Positions 7,126 to 16,152 of a stretch of 35,549 nucleotides of DNA are shown piece after piece. The stretch's first letter is position 1, and the number at the start of each line of letters is the position of its first letter. The DNA is from Bacteroidota bacterium (GTDB taxonomy: Bacteria > Bacteroidota > Ignavibacteria > Ignavibacteriales > Ignavibacteriaceae). Both the position numbers and the translations under genes were made by a program. The stretch covers positions 1-35,549 of the forward strand of contig JAKIZM010000036.1 of NCBI GenBank assembly GCA_022708025.1, read 5' to 3'. Under the pieces are notes generated by a model. That model worked only from the letters and a program-made list of their open reading frames with translations. It had not been told where the DNA came from and ran no database searches.

Positions 7126-9714
7126 ATGACATCACGACAAATCCGTCAACAGTTCCTGGATTATTTTAAAAATAAGGAGCATAGAATTGTTCAATCGGCT
7201 CCGGTAGTTCCCTTTAATGATCCTACCCTGCTTTTTACAAACGCTGGTATGAACCAATTTAAAGATGTTTTTCTTGGTTCCGGAACAAGAGAATATAAAC
7301 GTGCTGTTGATACTCAAAAATGCATTCGTGTATCAGGCAAGCATAATGATCTTGAAGAAGTTGGTCACGATACCTACCATCATACATTTTTTGAAATGCT
7401 TGGCAACTGGTCTTTTGGAGATTATTATAAAAAAGAAGCCATAAAATGGGCATGGGAATTATTAACTGAAGTCTGGAAACTTCCTAAAGAAAGATTGTGG
7501 GCAACAGTTTATAAAGATGATGATGAAGCATTCGGATTCTGGAAATCAGAAACTGATATAGATGCAAAACATATTTTAAGATTTGGAGAAAAAGATAACT
7601 TCTGGGAAATGGGCGAAACCGGTCCCTGTGGTCCATGTTCAGAAATTCATATTAATCTTAGCGATGATTTAAATAACAGTGAATTGGTTAATGCCGGCTC
7701 ACCGGAATGTATTGAAATCTGGAATCTGGTTTTCATTCAATACAACAGAGATGAAACCGGGAAACTGAATGAACTTCCTGCAAAGCATGTTGATACCGGA
7801 ATGGGATTCGAAAGAGTTTGTGCTGTTCTTCAAAATAAAAAATCAAATTATGATACTGATGTTTTTACTCCGATTATTGATGCTATTTCAAAACTATCTA
7901 AAGTAAAATACGAAAAAGAAGAAGACAGAATTCCAATGCGTGTAATTGCAGATCATATCCGTGCTTTAACTTTTGCAATTGCAGATGGCGCTGTTCCAGG
8001 AAACGATGGAAGAGGTTATGTGCTTAGAAGAATTTTAAGACGAGCTGCACGTTACGGCAGAAAAATAAATCTTAATGAACCATTCCTTTATAAACTTGTG
8101 GATATTCTTGCAGATGCAATGGGTGATGTCTTTCCAGAAGTTTTGGAGAAAAAAGATTATATTAAAAAAGTTATAAAGGGAGAAGAAGAAAGTTTTAACG
8201 CAACTTTGGACCGCGGTATAGAACTATTTGATGAAGTTGTTAAAAGATTGATTAAACAAAATGTTAAAGTAATTCCCGGCGAAGATGTTTTTAAACTTTA
8301 TGATACTTATGGATTTCCTGTTGATCTTACAAATGTTATGGCACGCGAAATAGACTTTGCGATTGATGAAGAAGGGTTCAACAAATTAATGAACGAACAG
8401 AAAGAAAGAGGAAGAGAAGCATCAAAAGATAAATTTGCTGCTGTAAATATTACTTTAAATGATTTATCAGGATTTGAACTTATTAATTCAGAACCAACAA
8501 TTTTTACCGGCTATGATGAATTGAAATCTAAAGCTAAAGTTGTTGGATTAAAAAATGACGGGGAGAATACTTTAGTTATTCTTGATAAAACTCCCTTCTA
8601 TGTTGAATCAGGGGGACAAATTGATGATCTTGGAAAAATAAAAGTTAATTCTCAATCTTATGATGTAATTGATTTAACAAAAATTGATAATCAAATCATC
8701 CATATATTAAACTCAAATAAAACTTTATTAAAACCCGGAGTGGAAGTAATTGCTGAAGTTGATGAAAACAGACGCTGGGATATAATGCGAAATCATTCTG
8801 TAACTCACTTTTTACATAAGGCTTTGAGAACTGTTTTGGGAAATCATGTTCAGCAAGCTGGCTCTTATGTAGGACCGGATAGATTAAGATTTGATTTTAC
8901 ACACTTTGCAAAATTAACTAACGAGGAAATCCAAAAAATCGAATCAATAGTTAACGAACAAACTAGAAAAAATTATCCGTTAAAACATCATCGCAATACT
9001 CCGTTCGACGAAGCAAAAAAAATGGGGGCATTGATGTTCTTTGGTGATAAATACGGCGACAAAGTAAATGTTGTTCAGTTTGGCGATTTTACTATGGAAT
9101 TCTGCGGCGGAACTCACGTTCATAATTCGTCCGAAATCGGTTTGTTTAAAATTCTCAGCGAGTCATCAATTGCAAGCGGAGTTCGCAGAATTGAAGCTGT
9201 AACCGGAGCAGGTGTTGAAAAATATATTCAATCCCAGCAGGAACAATTAAAACTTTCTGAGCAGAAAATTGAAGAGCTTATTGACTCAAAGAAAAAGCTC
9301 GAGAAGGAAATAGCCGAACTTAAAATGCGGGAAAAACTTGAACAGCTTGATCATATTCTTTCTCTTTCGTCAGAAGAAAAAAATATAAAAATATTCAAAG
9401 GTAAAGTTGCAGCCGACTCAATGGATGAACTGAAATCTTTTGGCGATGAGTTGAGAAATAAAATCAAATCCGGGGTGGGAGTTTTAATTGCACAAATTGA
9501 AGATAAAGTCGGGATTGTATGTGTAGTTAGTGATGATCTTATAAAAGACAAAAATCTTAGTGCTGGAAAAATAGTTGGTGAACTTGCTAAACTTGTTGGC
9601 GGAGGAGGAGGCGGTCGTCCGCATCTTGCAACTGCCGGCGGTAAGGATGTGAATCAGATTATTCCTGCATTATCAAAAATTGAAAAAGTTGTCGGTAATC
9701 TTTTAAAATCATAA
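7126..9714 (+). CDS. alaS: Alanine-tRNA ligase
   Basis: Charges tRNA-Ala with alanine and edits mischarged Ser/Gly-tRNA-Ala in the cytoplasm. The class II catalytic core begins with MTSRQIRQQFLDYF and continues through RVSGKHNDLEEVGHDTYHHT and GETGPCGPCSEIH. The editing-domain metal ligands are H557 and H561 (HSVTH) and C660 and H664 (CGGTH), close to the E. coli numbering. A coiled coil follows, then a C-terminal DHHA1 domain with the GGGGGGRPHLATAGG stretch. The length of 862 residues is normal. I chose the ATG at 7126, after AAAGG, because the family starts at this motif. An in-frame ATG at 7048 would add 26 hydrophobic, non-homologous residues. The stop overlaps the radA start (TAATG), implying translational coupling. 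Confidence 0.97.
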   Translation: MTSRQIRQQFLDYFKNKEHRIVQSAPVVPFNDPTLLFTNAGMNQFKDVFLGSGTREYKRAVDTQKCIRVSGKHNDLEEVGHDTYHHTFFEMLGNWSFGDYYKKEAIKWAWELLTEVWKLPKERLWATVYKDDDEAFGFWKSETDIDAKHILRFGEKDNFWEMGETGPCGPCSEIHINLSDDLNNSELVNAGSPECIEIWNLVFIQYNRDETGKLNELPAKHVDTGMGFERVCAVLQNKKSNYDTDVFTPIIDAISKLSKVKYEKEEDRIPMRVIADHIRALTFAIADGAVPGNDGRGYVLRRILRRAARYGRKINLNEPFLYKLVDILADAMGDVFPEVLEKKDYIKKVIKGEEESFNATLDRGIELFDEVVKRLIKQNVKVIPGEDVFKLYDTYGFPVDLTNVMAREIDFAIDEEGFNKLMNEQKERGREASKDKFAAVNITLNDLSGFELINSEPTIFTGYDELKSKAKVVGLKNDGENTLVILDKTPFYVESGGQIDDLGKIKVNSQSYDVIDLTKIDNQIIHILNSNKTLLKPGVEVIAEVDENRRWDIMRNHSVTHFLHKALRTVLGNHVQQAGSYVGPDRLRFDFTHFAKLTNEEIQKIESIVNEQTRKNYPLKHHRNTPFDEAKKMGALMFFGDKYGDKVNVVQFGDFTMEFCGGTHVHNSSEIGLFKILSESSIASGVRRIEAVTGAGVEKYIQSQQEQLKLSEQKIEELIDSKKKLEKEIAELKMREKLEQLDHILSLSSEEKNIKIFKGKVAADSMDELKSFGDELRNKIKSGVGVLIAQIEDKVGIVCVVSDDLIKDKNLSAGKIVGELAKLVGGGGGGRPHLATAGGKDVNQIIPALSKIEKVVGNLLKS

Positions 9715-11060
9715 TGGCTAAAACAAAAGTAAAATATATTTGCTCTAACTGCGGATACGAAACATTAAGATGGATCGGTAAATGTCCTGAATGTGAAAGC
9801 TGGAATACTTTTACAGAAGAAATTGTAGAGACATCTCCAAGAAAAGCTAATATTGCAAAATCTAAGTTTAGCTATTCTAAAATAACTGATGTTATTGCCA
9901 GTGATGAAGAACGGATAATCACAGGAATTACTGAATTCGACCGTGTGCTCGGCGGAGGAATAATGCCAGGTTCCGTAATTCTGCTTGGCGGTGATCCAGG
10001 AATCGGAAAATCTACGATTGCAATGCAGGCAGCAGCAAGTATCAAAGAAAAAGTTTTATATGTAACCGGTGAGGAATCCGAAAAACAAATTAAACTTAGA
10101 TCAACAAGATTAAAAGTAAAATCTGAATCATTCTTTATTCAGGCTGAAACTGAACTATCGAATATTCTTGGTGCGATTAAAGAAATTAAACCATCTGTTG
10201 TTATTATAGACTCAATCCAGACTACTTATAGAAGTGAATTAGAAAATTCTCCCGGCACAATAACGCAAATCCGTGAATGTGCTGCCTTGTTGATGGAAGA
10301 AGCGAAAAAAAATCATTATTCGGTTATAATAATAGGACACGTTACAAAAGAAGGAATGATTGCAGGACCGAAAATTCTTGAACATATGGTTGATACAGTT
10401 TTACAATTTGAAGGAGAAGCAAATCACTCATTCAGAATTTTAAGAGCACAAAAAAACAGATTCGGCAGCACTAATGAAATCGGCGTGTTTGAAATGTATG
10501 AAGATGGTTTAAAGGAAGTGTCAAATCCAAGTGAATTATTTTTAAGTGAGCGCGAAAAGCAAACACCTGGTTCTGTTGTTACTTCAAGCATAGAAGGAAG
10601 CAGACCAATTTTACTTGAAGTGCAGGCATTAGTAACTCCTTCTAACTTTGGTTATCCGCAAAGAGTATCAAACGGATTTGATCAGAAAAGATTATCAATT
10701 CTTTTAGCTGTTCTTGAAAAAAGAGCAAATGTAAGAGCATCCGTACATAATGTTTTTGTTAATATAGCTGGCGGAATCAGAGTTATCGAACCTGCTGCTG
10801 ATCTTGCTGTTTGCGCAAGCATTGCATCAAGCTTAATTGATAAAGTGATTGATAATCAAACAATACTAATTGGCGAAGTTGGTTTGGGCGGCGAAATCAG
10901 AAGTGTTGGTCATATTGATAAAAGAATTACAGAAGCAAAAAAGCTCGGCTTTAAGACTGCAATTATTCCAACCGGAAATATGAAAAGCATAAAACAAGAT
11001 AATGCAATAAAAATTATCACTGCAGATAATGTAAAAGATGCAATTGAAAAATTATTATAA
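9714..11060 (+). CDS. radA: DNA repair protein RadA
   Basis: A 448-residue DNA-dependent ATPase of the RecA-like family that promotes branch migration of recombination intermediates. The N-terminal zinc finger is CSNCGYETLRWIGKCPEC. The Walker A motif GDPGIGKST follows near residue 95. The RadA signature KNRFG (about residue 246) lies in RAQKNRFGSTNEIGVFEM. The C-terminal Lon-protease-like domain includes NVFVNIAGGIRVIEPAADLA; as is usual for RadA, it is not expected to be a protease. All key motifs are present and the length matches the family. The start codon overlaps the alaS stop by one nucleotide, so both genes are probably read from one message. Confidence 0.97.
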   Translation: MAKTKVKYICSNCGYETLRWIGKCPECESWNTFTEEIVETSPRKANIAKSKFSYSKITDVIASDEERIITGITEFDRVLGGGIMPGSVILLGGDPGIGKSTIAMQAAASIKEKVLYVTGEESEKQIKLRSTRLKVKSESFFIQAETELSNILGAIKEIKPSVVIIDSIQTTYRSELENSPGTITQIRECAALLMEEAKKNHYSVIIIGHVTKEGMIAGPKILEHMVDTVLQFEGEANHSFRILRAQKNRFGSTNEIGVFEMYEDGLKEVSNPSELFLSEREKQTPGSVVTSSIEGSRPILLEVQALVTPSNFGYPQRVSNGFDQKRLSILLAVLEKRANVRASVHNVFVNIAGGIRVIEPAADLAVCASIASSLIDKVIDNQTILIGEVGLGGEIRSVGHIDKRITEAKKLGFKTAIIPTGNMKSIKQDNAIKIITADNVKDAIEKLL

Positions 11061-11212
11061 AGAATTGCTGTGGTTTTAGGCTTTACAATTCCCATACTAT
11101 AACCACTATTAAAGAATCAACTTGAGACAAAGGGCTTTTTTTATAGGCTTAAAACTTATTAATAATTGCATTTTTTCTTTGTTTCTTAAATTAATAGTAT
11201 TATTTTATTCCT

Positions 11213-11232
11213 GCGTCAAATGACGCTTTTTT
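11213..11232 (+). terminator. Hairpin plus T-run just before the RRM gene
   Basis: GCGTCAAATGACGC forms a 5-bp GC-rich stem with a four-base loop, or 6 bp if the loop closes tightly. TTTTTTG follows directly. It has intrinsic-terminator form and could end the alaS-radA message. It also lies only 25 nt before the GTG of the RRM gene, so if that gene is transcribed from a promoter further upstream the hairpin would act as a leader attenuator. The 197-nt gap otherwise holds AT-rich sequence with no gene. Confidence 0.6.
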
Positions 11233-11257
11233 GTTTAATTAATAAAAGGTTCGTTTT

Positions 11258-11509
11258 GTGAGTATCAAATTGTTTGTAGGGAGTCTCCCCTGGTCAGCTA
11301 GCGATGAAGATTTGCAGAAAGCTTTTGCCGCACATGGTAAAGTTCTATCAGCAAAAGTAGTAACTGATAAAGAGACACGCAGATCAAGAGGTTTTGGTTT
11401 TGTTGAATATGAAAATGAAACTGAAGCAACTGCTGCGATTCAGGCACTAAATGGTTCTGAACTCAAGGGTCGTAATATCATTGTAAGCGAAGCAAAGCCC
11501 AAGAAATAG
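11258..11509 (+). CDS. Small RRM RNA-binding protein
   Basis: An 83-residue protein made of a single RNA recognition motif. RNP2 is LFVGSL at residues 5-10 and RNP1 is RGFGFVEY at residues 44-51, with the three aromatic RNA-stacking positions kept. The short basic tail SEAKPKK is typical of bacterial RRM proteins related to cyanobacterial cold-induced Rbp. The start is GTG at 11258, with AAAAGG 8 nt upstream. It is flanked by hairpin/T-run structures on both sides, so it is probably a short independent transcript. Family knowledge suggests single-stranded RNA binding and possible cold or stress expression. Regulation here is inferred only from the leader hairpin. Confidence 0.93.
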   Translation: MSIKLFVGSLPWSASDEDLQKAFAAHGKVLSAKVVTDKETRRSRGFGFVEYENETEATAAIQALNGSELKGRNIIVSEAKPKK

Positions 11510-11530
11510 GTCCTGTTTATTCCTTTTTAG

Positions 11531-11555
11531 GCGCTCTTTTCTGAGCGCTTTTTTG
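11531..11555 (+). terminator. Intrinsic terminator after the RRM gene
   Basis: GCGCTC at 11531-11536 pairs perfectly with GAGCGC at 11543-11548 across a six-base loop and is followed by TTTTTTG. It lies about 20 nt after the RRM stop codon and before the ribosome site of the amylase gene. Confidence 0.85.
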
Positions 11556-11587
11556 TTTTAAACTTAATTAACTAAAAGGATTTTATA

Positions 11588-12910
11588 ATGAAAAAATATC
11601 TGAGTTTTTTTCTTTTATTTATTCTTTTTCCTCAATATAATTTCTCTCAGCCAAAAGCGCCTTTCTGGGCAAAAAATGCAACTATCTACGAAGTTAATAT
11701 CAGACAATTCACTAAAGAGGGAACATTTAAATCTTTTCAGCAGCATTTGACCCGGCTGAAAGAGCTTGGTGTTGATATTCTTTGGCTAATGCCAATAAAT
11801 CCAATTGGTGAACTAAACAGAAAAGGAACACTTGGAAGTTATTATTCAATTAAAGATTATGTTGATGTTAATCCTGAATTTGGCACCAAGGAAAATTTTA
11901 AAACCCTTGTTGATGAAATACATAATCAAGGGATGTATATTATTATAGATTGGGTAGCTAATCATACAGCCTGGGATAACAAATGGGTTAAAACAAATCC
12001 TGAATTTTATACTAAAGATTCATCGGGAAATTTCATTCCCCCTGTTCCTGATTGGTCAGATGTTATTGATCTGAATTATGATAACAAAGAATTATGGAAA
12101 GAAATGATATCTGCACTAGAATATTGGCTGAATGAGTTTGATATTGATGGATACAGATGTGATGTTGCTGGTATGATTCCTGTTGAATTCTGGAATGAAG
12201 CTCGTTTTGAACTTGATAAGATGAAGCCTGTTTTTATGTTAGCTGAGTGGGATACACCTGAAATGCATAAACACGCTTTTGATATGACTTATGATTGGGA
12301 TCTGCATAAAATATTTAACGGTATTTATCTTCAAGAAAAAAACTCAAATGATATTATTAAGCATATTTTAAAAGACTTAAAAAACTATCCCGATTATGCT
12401 TACAGGATGCAGTTTACATCTAATCACGATGAAAACTCTTGGAATGGAACCGAGTTTGAGCGATTAGGTGAAGCTGCTGAGGTTTTTGCAGTCCTGACTT
12501 ATATTATTCCAGGAATGCCATTAATCTATAACGGACAAGAAAGTGGTTTTAATAAACGATTAGAGTTTTTTGAAAAAGATTCTATTATCTGGCAAAAAAA
12601 TAAGTACGAAAAGCTTTACAAAAATTTAAATGAGCTTAAAGATAAAAATAAAGCATTGTGGACTGGTGCTAAAAGAGGATCAATTGATTTTATTAATAAC
12701 GATAATGATATTTTGATAATCAAACGCAGATATGATGAAAACGAAGTAATAGGATTTTTTAATCTTACTGAAAAAGAAATAAATACAAATATATTTTCAG
12801 GGAAGTTAACAGGAACTTACAATGATTTTAATACTGGTGAATCAATTGAATTAAATAATAATTTTCAATTAAAATTAAATCCCTGGTCTTACAAAATTTA
12901 TTTTAAGTAG
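11588..12910 (+). CDS. Secreted GH13 alpha-amylase family hydrolase
   Basis: A 440-residue glycoside hydrolase family 13 enzyme that should cleave or transfer alpha-glucosidic bonds. Residues 1-20 are a signal peptide (MKKYLSFFLLFILF, cut near NFSQ), so it acts in the periplasm or outside. All four catalytic regions are visible: DWVANH (D121, H126), GYRCDVAG with nucleophile D192, AEWD with acid/base E220, and SNHDEN with H280-D281. The barrel is compact, and a short C-terminal beta-domain ends in LNPWSYKIYF. No carbohydrate-binding or sorting domain is seen. The exact specificity (alpha-amylase, maltogenic or oligosaccharide type) cannot be assigned. AAAAGG lies 8 nt before the ATG. It stands alone, after a terminator. 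Confidence 0.93.
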   Translation: MKKYLSFFLLFILFPQYNFSQPKAPFWAKNATIYEVNIRQFTKEGTFKSFQQHLTRLKELGVDILWLMPINPIGELNRKGTLGSYYSIKDYVDVNPEFGTKENFKTLVDEIHNQGMYIIIDWVANHTAWDNKWVKTNPEFYTKDSSGNFIPPVPDWSDVIDLNYDNKELWKEMISALEYWLNEFDIDGYRCDVAGMIPVEFWNEARFELDKMKPVFMLAEWDTPEMHKHAFDMTYDWDLHKIFNGIYLQEKNSNDIIKHILKDLKNYPDYAYRMQFTSNHDENSWNGTEFERLGEAAEVFAVLTYIIPGMPLIYNGQESGFNKRLEFFEKDSIIWQKNKYEKLYKNLNELKDKNKALWTGAKRGSIDFINNDNDILIIKRRYDENEVIGFFNLTEKEINTNIFSGKLTGTYNDFNTGESIELNNNFQLKLNPWSYKIYFK

Positions 12911-12998
12911 AAATTGAACCGCTTATCATCCGGAGCAGAATTATAAACAAATAATAAAGTATTTTGGTTTATCAAAAAATCAAATACTGGAAAATAAT

Positions 12999-13700
12999 AT
13001 GCAAAATAAAATAACTCTTTTAGTACTCTTTTTTATTTTAATTGTTGGCTTTACAAATGCCCAACAGGCAAGCATTAACTTTTCACTCGCATTACCACAA
13101 GGAGAATTTGGTAAACAAGTCGATAACCTTGGTTATGGACTTAGTGGTGAGTTTATGTTCCTATCACCAAAACCACAATCACCTTTTGGAATAGGATTAA
13201 ATCTTGGCTACTACGTTTATGGAATGGAGTCCAGGCGAGAGCCTTGGAGTCATACAATTCCGGATGTTTATCTGAATGTTGATAGAACGAATAATCTTTT
13301 AAACTTCCATATAGTTTTTGAATTAGGAATGCCAACCGGAATAATCCGTCCATATATTCAAGGGTTGTTTGGCGGTAATTATCTTTACACAGAAACTTCA
13401 GTTAAAGGTGATTATGATAATAATAATATTGCAAGCAACACTAACTTTGATGATTGGGCGTGGAGCTATGGTGCCGGAGGCGGTATCGCAATATTATTAA
13501 GCGGTGATCCCATAACAGAGATCGGAGCGATCTATTTGGATTTGAAAGGCAGATATTTGTTTGGATCCAAAGCAGATTATTTAAAAGAAGGAAGCATCCA
13601 GATTATTAATTCAAAAGTAATATATAACCCAAGTCAATCGAAAACCGATATTTTAACATTACATCTGGGTGTTAGAATCTCTTTAGATTTTCATGATTAG
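12999..13700 (+). CDS. Outer-membrane beta-barrel-like protein
   Basis: A 233-residue exported protein. Residues 1-21 are a signal peptide (hydrophobic LLVLFFILIVGF, cut near TNAQQ). The mature part alternates polar and hydrophobic residues and is rich in Gly and aromatics (GIGLNLGYYVYG, YIQGLFGGNYLY, WSYGAGGGIAILL), and ends in the strand TLHLGVRISLDF. This is the pattern of small porin/OmpA-type outer-membrane barrels. No enzyme motif is visible. The function is unknown. It ends 8 nt before the methyltransferase gene, so the two may share a transcript although their roles look unrelated. Confidence 0.75.
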   Translation: MQNKITLLVLFFILIVGFTNAQQASINFSLALPQGEFGKQVDNLGYGLSGEFMFLSPKPQSPFGIGLNLGYYVYGMESRREPWSHTIPDVYLNVDRTNNLLNFHIVFELGMPTGIIRPYIQGLFGGNYLYTETSVKGDYDNNNIASNTNFDDWAWSYGAGGGIAILLSGDPITEIGAIYLDLKGRYLFGSKADYLKEGSIQIINSKVIYNPSQSKTDILTLHLGVRISLDFHD

Positions 13701-13708
13701 GAATTTTA

Positions 13709-14899
13709 ATGCCCGAAGTTAAACTTAAAAGCGGCAGAGATAAATCAATCCGAAGAAAACATCCCTGGATATTTTCAGGCGCAATCGATTCTGTAAGAGA
13801 TATTAAATCTAATGGTGAAACTGTCGAGGTCATTTCTGCCGATGGAAAGCTTTTGGGCTACGGATCATTTTCAAATCATTCTCAAATAAGTGTAAGAATG
13901 TTAAGCTTCGATCCTGATAATAAACCCGATGAGAGTTTTTTTAAAAGAAAGGTCGAAGATGCAATTAAATTCAGAAAAAATATAATTGATCAATACTCAA
14001 CTAATGCATATAGATTAATCAATGCTGAAAGCGATAATCTTCCAGGAATTATTGTTGATAAATATTCAGATTTTTTAGTCTGTCAGTTTCTTTCAGCCGG
14101 GGCTGAATACTGGAAAAATATTGTTGTAAATAGTTTAATAGAATTGCTTAATCCTTCAGGCATCTATGAAAGGTCTGATGTTGATGTCAGAGAGAAAGAA
14201 GGTTTACCAAAAACAAATGGAATATTATTCGGTAAACATCCGGATGCTTTAATTGAAATCACCGAGAACAACAATATTTTTCTCGTTGATATTATTAATG
14301 GTCACAAAACTGGCTTTTATTTAGATCAGAGGGACAATCGAAAAACTATCAGTGATTATGTAAAAGATAAAAATGTTCTTAATTGCTTTTCATATACGGG
14401 AGCTTTTTCAGTATATGCACTTAAGTCCGGTGCAAAAAAAGTTGTTAATCTTGATTCTTCTGAAGACTCACTTAATATTGCCGGAAAAAATCTTACGGCA
14501 AATGGTTTTACAATTAATAATCAATTTGAAAATGTGTGTGATGATGTGTTTAAATATTTAAGAAAACTCAGAGATACAAATCAGCAATATGATTTAATAA
14601 TTCTCGATCCTCCAAAATTTGCTGAATCAGTAAACCAGATTGAAAAGGCAAGTCGTGGTTATAAAGATATTAATTTATTAGCTATGAAGTTATTAACTCA
14701 AAATGGAATTCTGTTTACTTTTTCTTGCTCTGGTCATATAACTACGGAACTATTCAACAAAATTATATCTGACGCTGCACTTGACTCTGGAAGAAATGTT
14801 AAGTTTACTAAATTCTTAACACAATCAGTTGATCATACTATTACAGCAAACTTTCCTGAAAGCTTATATCTCAAGGGTCTCATTTGCAATGTTGATTGA
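13709..14899 (+). CDS. rlmI: RlmI-like class I rRNA methyltransferase
   Basis: A 396-residue SAM-dependent RNA methyltransferase of the RlmI/YwbD type, which makes 5-methylcytosine in 23S rRNA in the best known member. The N-terminal PUA domain spans about residues 1-75 (SGRDKSIRRKHPWIFSGAI). The SAM-binding core has FLVDIINGHKTGFYLDQRDN, NCFSYTGAFSVYALKSGA and the DPPK motif with D300 (ILDPPKFA). The expected catalytic cysteine is C340 in FSCSGH. The length and all motifs fit the family. The target base in this organism is not provable from the sequence. AGGA lies before the ATG, 8 nt after the preceding stop. Confidence 0.9.
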   Translation: MPEVKLKSGRDKSIRRKHPWIFSGAIDSVRDIKSNGETVEVISADGKLLGYGSFSNHSQISVRMLSFDPDNKPDESFFKRKVEDAIKFRKNIIDQYSTNAYRLINAESDNLPGIIVDKYSDFLVCQFLSAGAEYWKNIVVNSLIELLNPSGIYERSDVDVREKEGLPKTNGILFGKHPDALIEITENNNIFLVDIINGHKTGFYLDQRDNRKTISDYVKDKNVLNCFSYTGAFSVYALKSGAKKVVNLDSSEDSLNIAGKNLTANGFTINNQFENVCDDVFKYLRKLRDTNQQYDLIILDPPKFAESVNQIEKASRGYKDINLLAMKLLTQNGILFTFSCSGHITTELFNKIISDAALDSGRNVKFTKFLTQSVDHTITANFPESLYLKGLICNVD

Positions 14900-15046
14900 C
14901 AGATATTTAAAACTTAAAAATACATTGATGTTATAAATAAACACTTATTAGGATATAATTCGTTAATCATTTAGATTTAATGAGTCGTTTAGTAAACAAC
15001 TAAATATTCAGATAGAATAATTTTTCCAATAGACAAAGAAAGGCTG

Positions 15047-15403
15047 ATGAAAAATCGATTATTATATGTAACGGTTTTATTTTCTATTGCCTTTACTTCA
15101 ATTATTACTGCTCAAACTCAAAGTGGCGTTTGGAATTCTAAAATCGGAGATCCTTCTTATAATCTTGATTCCGGCATTGGTGAAAGATCAAATACAATTG
15201 AGATAAAATTTCCAAAATCATACGACGTTAAACCTGAAGTTTTTGTATCTGTCAGTGAATTAGACGCAGATAAAAATTTTAATTGCAGATATGATGTTGA
15301 AGTTCTTTCTGTATCAAAAGAAGGATTTAAAATTAAAATTAAGATTTGGGCAGACACTAAAATTTTCAGCATTGGCGGATATTGGCTGGCTTATACAGAA
15401 TAA
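15047..15403 (+). CDS. Secreted H-type lectin-like protein
   Basis: A 118-residue exported protein. A signal peptide covers residues 1-22 (LLYVTVLFSIAFTSIITAQ). The rest resembles a single H-type lectin domain: an early GVWNSKIGDPSY segment, then IEIKFPKSYDVKPEVFVSVS, a VEVLSVSKEGFKIKI strand pair, and an ending of FSIGGYWLAYTE. H-type lectins bind N-acetylgalactosamine-like sugars in animals and amoebae. Bacterial members are known but their ligands are mostly unclear, so sugar binding here is inference. AAAGG is 4-8 nt before the ATG. It is followed 99 nt later by the LapA-like gene; no sugar-processing neighbour is adjacent apart from the amylase 2 kb upstream. Confidence 0.75.
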   Translation: MKNRLLYVTVLFSIAFTSIITAQTQSGVWNSKIGDPSYNLDSGIGERSNTIEIKFPKSYDVKPEVFVSVSELDADKNFNCRYDVEVLSVSKEGFKIKIKIWADTKIFSIGGYWLAYTE

Positions 15404-15502
15404 TTATGCAGAAGATATTTTTTCAATCATCACATCCTTTGATGCAGCTTTTTTTATTAGATTGAAGATATTCAATAAAAATTTTTATCTAAGGATTCCA
15501 CA

Positions 15503-15724
15503 ATGAATTTTAAGTCAATAATTATGTTAATATTACTTGGGCTTTTTATCATCGCCTGCCTTCAGAATATTGAAAACATTCCTTTGAATTTATTGTTCTG
15601 GAAATTTGAAATTTCGAAACTGCTGCTCCTAATACTTACTTTAATTGCGGGAATTGTTATCGGAATGATTATACCCGGAGTATTAAAAAAATCCAAGGAA
15701 GAAAAAGCACCAGAAAAAAATTAG
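15503..15724 (+). CDS. LapA/DUF1049-like membrane protein
   Basis: A 73-residue inner-membrane protein with two helices, about residues 5-22 and 38-62, joined by NIENIPLNLLFWKFEIS, the hallmark loop of the lipopolysaccharide assembly protein A (LapA/YciS, DUF1049) domain. The tail is charged (KKSKEEKAPEKN) and probably cytoplasmic. In E. coli LapA works with LapB in controlling LPS synthesis. No lapB gene is adjacent here, so only the domain assignment is secure. A hairpin followed by TTTT comes immediately after the stop. Confidence 0.78.
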   Translation: MNFKSIIMLILLGLFIIACLQNIENIPLNLLFWKFEISKLLLLILTLIAGIVIGMIIPGVLKKSKEEKAPEKN

Positions 15725-15756
15725 GCTGCTATCAAATAATTTTAACAGCAGCTTTT
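15725..15756 (+). terminator. Possible terminator after the LapA-like gene
   Basis: GCTGCT at 15725-15730 pairs with AGCAGC at 15747-15752 across a 16-nt AT-rich loop and is followed by TTTT. It is placed between two converging genes. The long loop and short T-run make it moderate evidence only. Confidence 0.4.
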
Positions 15757-15762
15757 GATCTA

Positions 15763-15969
15763 TTAAACTTTTAGTTTTTCAGTTTCTACTTTCTTCTTAG
15801 TTGATATGCCCAATAATCTCCACACTGGGCAAAAATTTAACAGCGCTGTTATAATTGGTATTATTCCAATAAGTCCCCACCAACTTTTTAAAAAAATACC
15901 TAAAAGAATAATGACTACACCTAAAACTAAACGTATATTTTTATCAGCAGTGCCTACGTTCGCTTTCAT
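15763..15969 (-). CDS. DUF2892 membrane protein
   Basis: A 68-residue protein that matches the DUF2892 (YgaP transmembrane-type) pattern: MKANVGTADKNIRLVLGVV, two hydrophobic helices at about 12-30 and 32-50, and the closing FCPVWRLLGIST motif with one conserved cysteine. The domain sometimes accompanies rhodanese domains, but here it stands alone. The start is well set by AAGGAG, 5 nt before the ATG, the strongest ribosome site of any annotated gene here. The molecular role is unknown for this family. Confidence 0.85.
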   Translation of the reverse strand: MKANVGTADKNIRLVLGVVIILLGIFLKSWWGLIGIIPIITALLNFCPVWRLLGISTKKKVETEKLKV

Positions 15970-16152
15970 AATATCTCCTTTCCGGTTATAAATTATTTTA
16001 TTTAATGATGGTTTGATGCAGAAGGGATATGACCGGTTGCAGAAAAAGTTTCAACTAATAATATCAGTTTTTAATTCTTTTTTCTATAAAACAAAATGTT
16101 TACGATATGATATTTCTTTTTTCAAGAGTTTTAACAAAAAACATTGTCATAC

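Noticed and set aside
15291..15506. 71-codon plus-strand frame overlapping the lectin-like gene and the LapA-like start
   Set aside because: It overlaps the end of a better supported secreted protein, has no recognisable domain and no convincing ribosome site.
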